Assembly: GCA_023434535.1 (NCBI GenBank)
Contig: JAEYSR010000059.1
Coordinates: 1-9,488, forward strand
Length of the DNA stretch: 9,488 nt
Direction: 5' to 3'
Origin: Actinomycetes bacterium
GTDB lineage: Bacteria; Actinomycetota; Acidimicrobiia; Acidimicrobiales; Microtrichaceae
Below the pieces are notes generated by a model. The model had not been told where the DNA came from and searched no databases. It saw nothing but the letters and a program-made list of their open reading frames with translations. This document shows positions 6,664 to 9,488 of this stretch, one piece after another (the stretch's first letter is position 1; each line of letters begins with the position of its first letter). The position numbers were made by a program, and so were the translations under genes.

Positions 6664-8043
6664 CTGCAACGAGGTCCAGGCCTCGGTCAGGACCTTCCGC
6701 AGGACCGACTCGATCAGGTCCAGCTCGTCGTCGCCGGAGATCAGCGGCGGCGACAGGAGGATCATCGGATCCGACCGGTCGTCGGACCGGCACATCAGGC
6801 CGAGCTCGAACAGCCGGTGGGAGATCTGGCCCTTGAGGAGCCACGCGCTCTCCTCGTCGGTGAAGGTCTCGAGCGTGTCGGGATCCCTCACGAGCTCGAC
6901 CGAGCGCAGGAAGCCGTCGCCGCGCACGTCGCCCACGATCGGCAGGTCCCTGAGGCCGTCGAGTCGCGCGGCGAAGTCGTCGGATCGCCGGCGCACGTTG
7001 CCCAGCAGGTCCTCGTGCTCCATCAGGTCCAGGTTGGCCATGGCCACCGCGCAGCTCACCGGATGTCCGCCGAACGTGATGCCGTGCAGGAAGGTCGAGC
7101 CGGCCTCGAGGAACGGCTGGGCGAGCCGGTCGCTGACCAGTACGCCCCCGAGCGGGGAGTAGCCGGATGTGACGCCCTTGGCGAACGTGATCATGTCGGG
7201 CTGGTAGCCGAAGCGGTCCGAGCCGAACCAGTGGCCCAGACGGCCGAACGCGCAGATCACCTCGTCGGACACGAGCAGGACGCCGTGGTGGTCGCAGATC
7301 TCCCGGACCCGTCGGAAGTAGCCGGGCGGAGGAGGGATGGTGCCGCCGGTGTTCTGGACCGGTTCCAGGTAGACCGCCGCGACGGTCTCGGGACCCTCCA
7401 TCCGGATGCGGTCGTCGATGTCCTGGGCGCAGATCCCGCCCCAGGCCTCGTCCGCGGCGTGACCGCTGCGGAAGGCGTTGGTGTGGCGGACCTTGACCGC
7501 CCCGGGCACCAGCGGCTCGAACGGCTCCTTGATGGCGGGCAGGCCGGTGATCGACAGCGCTCCCATGGTCGTGCCGTGGTAGGCGAGGTCGCGGGAGATG
7601 ACCTTGTGCCGATCGGGTTGCCCGACCGCCTTGAAGTACTGGCGGGCGAGCTTCCACGCCGTGTCGACGGCCTCGCTGCCGCCGGTGGTGAAGAACACGC
7701 GGTTGAGGTCTCCGGGGGCCATCCCCGTGAGCCGCTCGGCGAGCGCCAGCGCCGGCTCGGTGGCGTAGGACCAGATCGGGAAGTAGCCGAGCGTCGACAT
7801 CTGCTCCGACGCCGCGGCGGCGAGCTCCCGGCGGCCGTGGCCGACCTGGACCGTGAACAGACCCGAGAGGCCGTCGAGGTAGCGGTTGCCGGCGCGGTCC
7901 CAGACGTAGCAGCCCTCTCCGCGCACCATCACCGGGAGGCGTTCGGAGGAGCTCATGGCGGTGAAGTGGCCCCAGAACGGCGAGGTCGCCGCCGTGGGAC
8001 CGGTCGAGGGGGAGGACTCGGAGGGACTGGTGGGCACTGGCAC
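6655..8043 (-). CDS. Class III PLP-dependent aminotransferase (omega-transaminase type)
   Basis: This 462-residue cytoplasmic enzyme should move an amino group between an amine or omega-amino acid and a keto acid using pyridoxal phosphate. The fold-type I landmarks are clear: GGS at 121-123 for the cofactor phosphate, YHG at 155-157 stacking on the ring, D260 in LVSDEV for the pyridine nitrogen, and Schiff-base K289 in TFAKGVTSGYSPLGG. The WGHF block at 24-27 is the usual N-terminal start of the family, so an internal ATG at codon 30 is too late. The GTG at 8043-8041 follows CCAGGA with about 9 nt spacing; a second GTG two codons on is possible. The first 20 residues are Ser/Thr/Pro-rich and probably disordered. 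The sequence resembles proteins labelled 'aspartate aminotransferase family', but substrate is not readable. It diverges from the crotonase gene, with 83 bp between them. Confidence 0.92.
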   Translation of the reverse strand: MPVPTSPSESSPSTGPTAATSPFWGHFTAMSSSERLPVMVRGEGCYVWDRAGNRYLDGLSGLFTVQVGHGRRELAAAASEQMSTLGYFPIWSYATEPALALAERLTGMAPGDLNRVFFTTGGSEAVDTAWKLARQYFKAVGQPDRHKVISRDLAYHGTTMGALSITGLPAIKEPFEPLVPGAVKVRHTNAFRSGHAADEAWGGICAQDIDDRIRMEGPETVAAVYLEPVQNTGGTIPPPPGYFRRVREICDHHGVLLVSDEVICAFGRLGHWFGSDRFGYQPDMITFAKGVTSGYSPLGGVLVSDRLAQPFLEAGSTFLHGITFGGHPVSCAVAMANLDLMEHEDLLGNVRRRSDDFAARLDGLRDLPIVGDVRGDGFLRSVELVRDPDTLETFTDEESAWLLKGQISHRLFELGLMCRSDDRSDPMILLSPPLISGDDELDLIESVLRKVLTEAWTSLQSH

Positions 8044-8126
8044 GGGTATCGGTCCTGGTTCGGAGACCTTCCGACGCTACGCCTGCGGACGTCGCAGAGG
8101 AAGTAGCCCGCCTAACTTGAGCGCCC
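8044..8126. promoter_or_regulatory. Divergent promoter region, aminotransferase and crotonase genes
   Basis: On the plus strand TAACTT (8113-8118) is a good TANNNT -10 placed 8 nt before the crotonase GTG. On the minus strand TAGCGT (8079-8074) is a candidate -10 for the aminotransferase, giving a leader of roughly 25 nt that includes AGGA (8056-8053). No convincing -35 was seen for either. The two promoters would be back to back and could be co-regulated. Confidence 0.4.
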
Positions 8127-8936
8127 GTGGACGAGACCTACGACGCATTCCCCTCGCTGACCTTCGACCGACCGTCGGACGGCGTCCTGCGCATCACCCT
8201 CGACGGTCCAGGGCTGAACGCCGTGGACCCCGACGTCCACCGTGAGCTGGCGGACGTGTGGCGGGCCGTGGACCGGGACCCGGCGACCCGGGTCGCCGTG
8301 CTGCGGGGCGCCGGCAGCGCGTTCTCCGCCGGCGGGAGCTTCGAGCTGATCGACGGGATGATCGACGACTACGCCGTGCGCACCCGCGTCCTGCGCGAGG
8401 CCCGCGACCTGGTGTTCAACGTGATCGACTGCTCCAAGCCGATCGTGTCGGCCATGCACGGCCCGGCCGTCGGCGCGGGCCTGGTGGCCGGGCTGCTGGC
8501 CGACGTGTCGATCGTCGGCCGGACCGCGCGGATCATCGACGGCCACACCCGCCTCGGCGTGGCTGCCGGCGATCACGCCGCGGTCTGCTGGCCGCTCCTG
8601 TGCGGCATGGCCAAGGCCAAGTACTACCTCCTGACGTGCGAGCCGCTGTCGGGGGAGGAGGCGGAGAGGATCGGCCTGGTCTCGCTGTGCGTGGACGACG
8701 ACCAGCTGCAGGACCGGGCGTTGGCGGTGGCCGAGCAGCTCTCCGGCGGAGCCCAGTCGGCGATCCGCTGGACCAAGCACGCCCTGAACAACTGGTACCG
8801 GGACCACTCGTCGATCTTCGACGCCTCGTGGGGTCTGGAGTTCTACGGCTTCGGAGGGCCCGATGCGGCCGAGGGGCTGGCGTCGCACCGGGAGAAGCGG
8901 TCGCCCCGCTTCACCGGCCCCACCGCCGAGGACTGA
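8127..8936 (+). CDS. Crotonase-fold protein (enoyl-CoA hydratase/isomerase family), atypical active site
   Basis: This 269-residue protein has the crotonase layout: oxyanion-hole segments GAGSAFSAGGSFELI (61-75) and HGPAVGAGLVAG (111-122), then the LADVSIVG strand and a C-terminal helical tail. By motif alignment with rat mitochondrial enoyl-CoA hydratase, both catalytic glutamates are absent: the E144 position falls on V120 and the E164 position on H140. H140 is followed nine residues later by D149 in the block GHTRLGVAAGDH. Plain 2-enoyl-CoA hydration is therefore doubtful; isomerase, hydrolase or C-C bond cleaving activity is equally possible. The GTG start lies just under a -10-like hexamer, and the only purine-rich stretch (8096-8103) is too far upstream, so the message is probably leaderless. 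Fold is secure, reaction is not. Confidence 0.9.
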   Translation: MDETYDAFPSLTFDRPSDGVLRITLDGPGLNAVDPDVHRELADVWRAVDRDPATRVAVLRGAGSAFSAGGSFELIDGMIDDYAVRTRVLREARDLVFNVIDCSKPIVSAMHGPAVGAGLVAGLLADVSIVGRTARIIDGHTRLGVAAGDHAAVCWPLLCGMAKAKYYLLTCEPLSGEEAERIGLVSLCVDDDQLQDRALAVAEQLSGGAQSAIRWTKHALNNWYRDHSSIFDASWGLEFYGFGGPDAAEGLASHREKRSPRFTGPTAED

Positions 8937-8967
8937 CCGCCGACCCGGACGCTCCCATCTGCGAACT

Positions 8968-9007
8968 GGCTGTCGGATTCCCGGTCCTGACCGGGAATCC
9001 GACAGCC
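8968..9007. terminator. Perfect 18-bp inverted repeat, bidirectional terminator candidate
   Basis: GGCTGTCGGATTCCCGGT (8968-8985) and its exact reverse complement (8990-9007) enclose the loop CCTG. A flanking T8967/G9008 wobble and C8966-G9009 pair could extend it to 20 bp in RNA. It starts 32 bp after the crotonase stop and ends 30 bp before the stop of the convergent oxidoreductase gene, so it can serve both. There is no T-tract on either side, as in the U-tract-free hairpin terminators proposed for high-GC actinobacteria. Confidence 0.85.
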
Positions 9008-9036
9008 GGAACGCGTCGTGGGTCCGGCCCGGTCGC

Positions 9037-9488
9037 TCAGGTGGGGACGAGGACGCAGCGGGTGCCGCTGTAGATCGTCGGCAGGCACTTGTTGCAGTGC
9101 ACGCACAGGCCCTCGTGGCCGTCCTCGGTCTGCATCCGGTTGATGAGGTCGGGCTCCCGCAGCAGCGCCCGGGCCATGGCGACGAACTCGAACCCCTCGG
9201 CCATCGCCCCGTCGATCGTCTCCCGCAGGTTGATGCCCCCGAGCAGGACGAGCGGCATCTTCAGCTCGTCACGGAACTGGCGGGCGAACGGGAGGAAGAA
9301 GCCCTCCTCGAACGGGTACTTGGGGAACAGCTTGGGCCCGTAGAACTTCAGGCCGAGTCCGACGACGGCGGGCTGGGCGGCGCGGAACTCCCGGAGCGGC
9401 ACGTCGCCACGGAAGAAGTACATGCCGTTGAGCAGCGAGCTGCCGCCGGTGAGCTGCAGCGCGTCGAGGTGTCCGTCGGCCTCCAGGA
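9037..9488 (-). CDS. NADH:flavin oxidoreductase / Old Yellow Enzyme family, C-terminal part
   Basis: The gene runs off the right edge, so its start is missing; 149 C-terminal residues are visible, continuing in frame to the window end. They are the second half of an FMN-binding TIM barrel: LQLTGGS (visible residues 10-16), then LLGGINLRET followed by GFEFVAMARALLREPDL, the usual FMN-phosphate loops of Old Yellow Enzymes. The C-terminus carries CVHCNKCLPTIYSGTRC with cysteines at visible residues 128, 131, 134 and 144. The spacing resembles the four-cysteine [4Fe-4S] site of 2,4-dienoyl-CoA reductase-type members. The protein stops five residues later, so the FAD/NAD domain of those larger enzymes is absent. 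It likely reduces an activated C=C bond; substrate unknown. It converges on the crotonase gene. Confidence 0.9.
   Translation of the reverse strand, partial: LEADGHLDALQLTGGSSLLNGMYFFRGDVPLREFRAAQPAVVGLGLKFYGPKLFPKYPFEEGFFLPFARQFRDELKMPLVLLGGINLRETIDGAMAEGFEFVAMARALLREPDLINRMQTEDGHEGLCVHCNKCLPTIYSGTRCVLVPT

Noticed and set aside
6631..8106. 491-residue plus-strand open frame opposite the aminotransferase
   Set aside because: It is antisense to a clear PLP enzyme with intact K289 and D260; its own translation is compositionally biased and motif-free.

Overview
The window is high-GC, densely coded bacterial DNA. It has GTG starts, ATGA/GTGA start-stop overlaps, TANNNT-type -10 elements at probable leaderless starts, a DtxR/IdeR-type iron box, and an adenosine deaminase carrying the TDNRLMS signature I associate with actinobacterial enzymes. 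Together these point to an Actinomycetota chromosome. The genus cannot be fixed from this stretch. No phage, IS, CRISPR, tRNA or rRNA signal was seen.

Left part (1-4053, + strand). The 3' end of a ClpP-type serine protease gene is followed by a roughly 170-bp regulatory gap. Then comes a complete three-gene iron uptake operon, efeU-efeO-efeB: a FTR1-family permease, a cupredoxin/M75 lipoprotein, and a Tat-exported DyP-type haem peroxidase. The genes overlap by 4 bp at each junction, so translation is probably coupled. A 19-bp iron box lies over the proposed -10 of efeU, so iron-dependent repression of the whole operon is the natural reading.

Middle (4084-6582). Adenosine deaminase (add, - strand) converges on efeB with only a 30-bp gap. 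It diverges from a family 1 glycoside hydrolase gene (+ strand). The add start sits directly under a -10-like hexamer, which suggests a leaderless message.

Right part (6583-9488). The glycosidase gene converges on a class III PLP-dependent aminotransferase gene (- strand). The short gap between them is filled by a 17-bp tandem repeat array that runs into the aminotransferase stop codon. The aminotransferase diverges from a crotonase-fold gene (+ strand), also probably leaderless, whose product lacks both hydratase glutamates. A perfect 18-bp inverted repeat (likely bidirectional terminator) separates it from the 3' part of a convergent Old Yellow Enzyme-type flavin oxidoreductase gene (- strand) that runs off the right edge.

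Only efeUOB is clearly a functional unit. The remaining genes look like single-gene metabolic transcription units in alternating orientation. I did not find a convincing undescribed multi-gene system. The most checkable oddities are the 17-bp repeat array, the crotonase with an unusual active site, and the iron-box promoter architecture.
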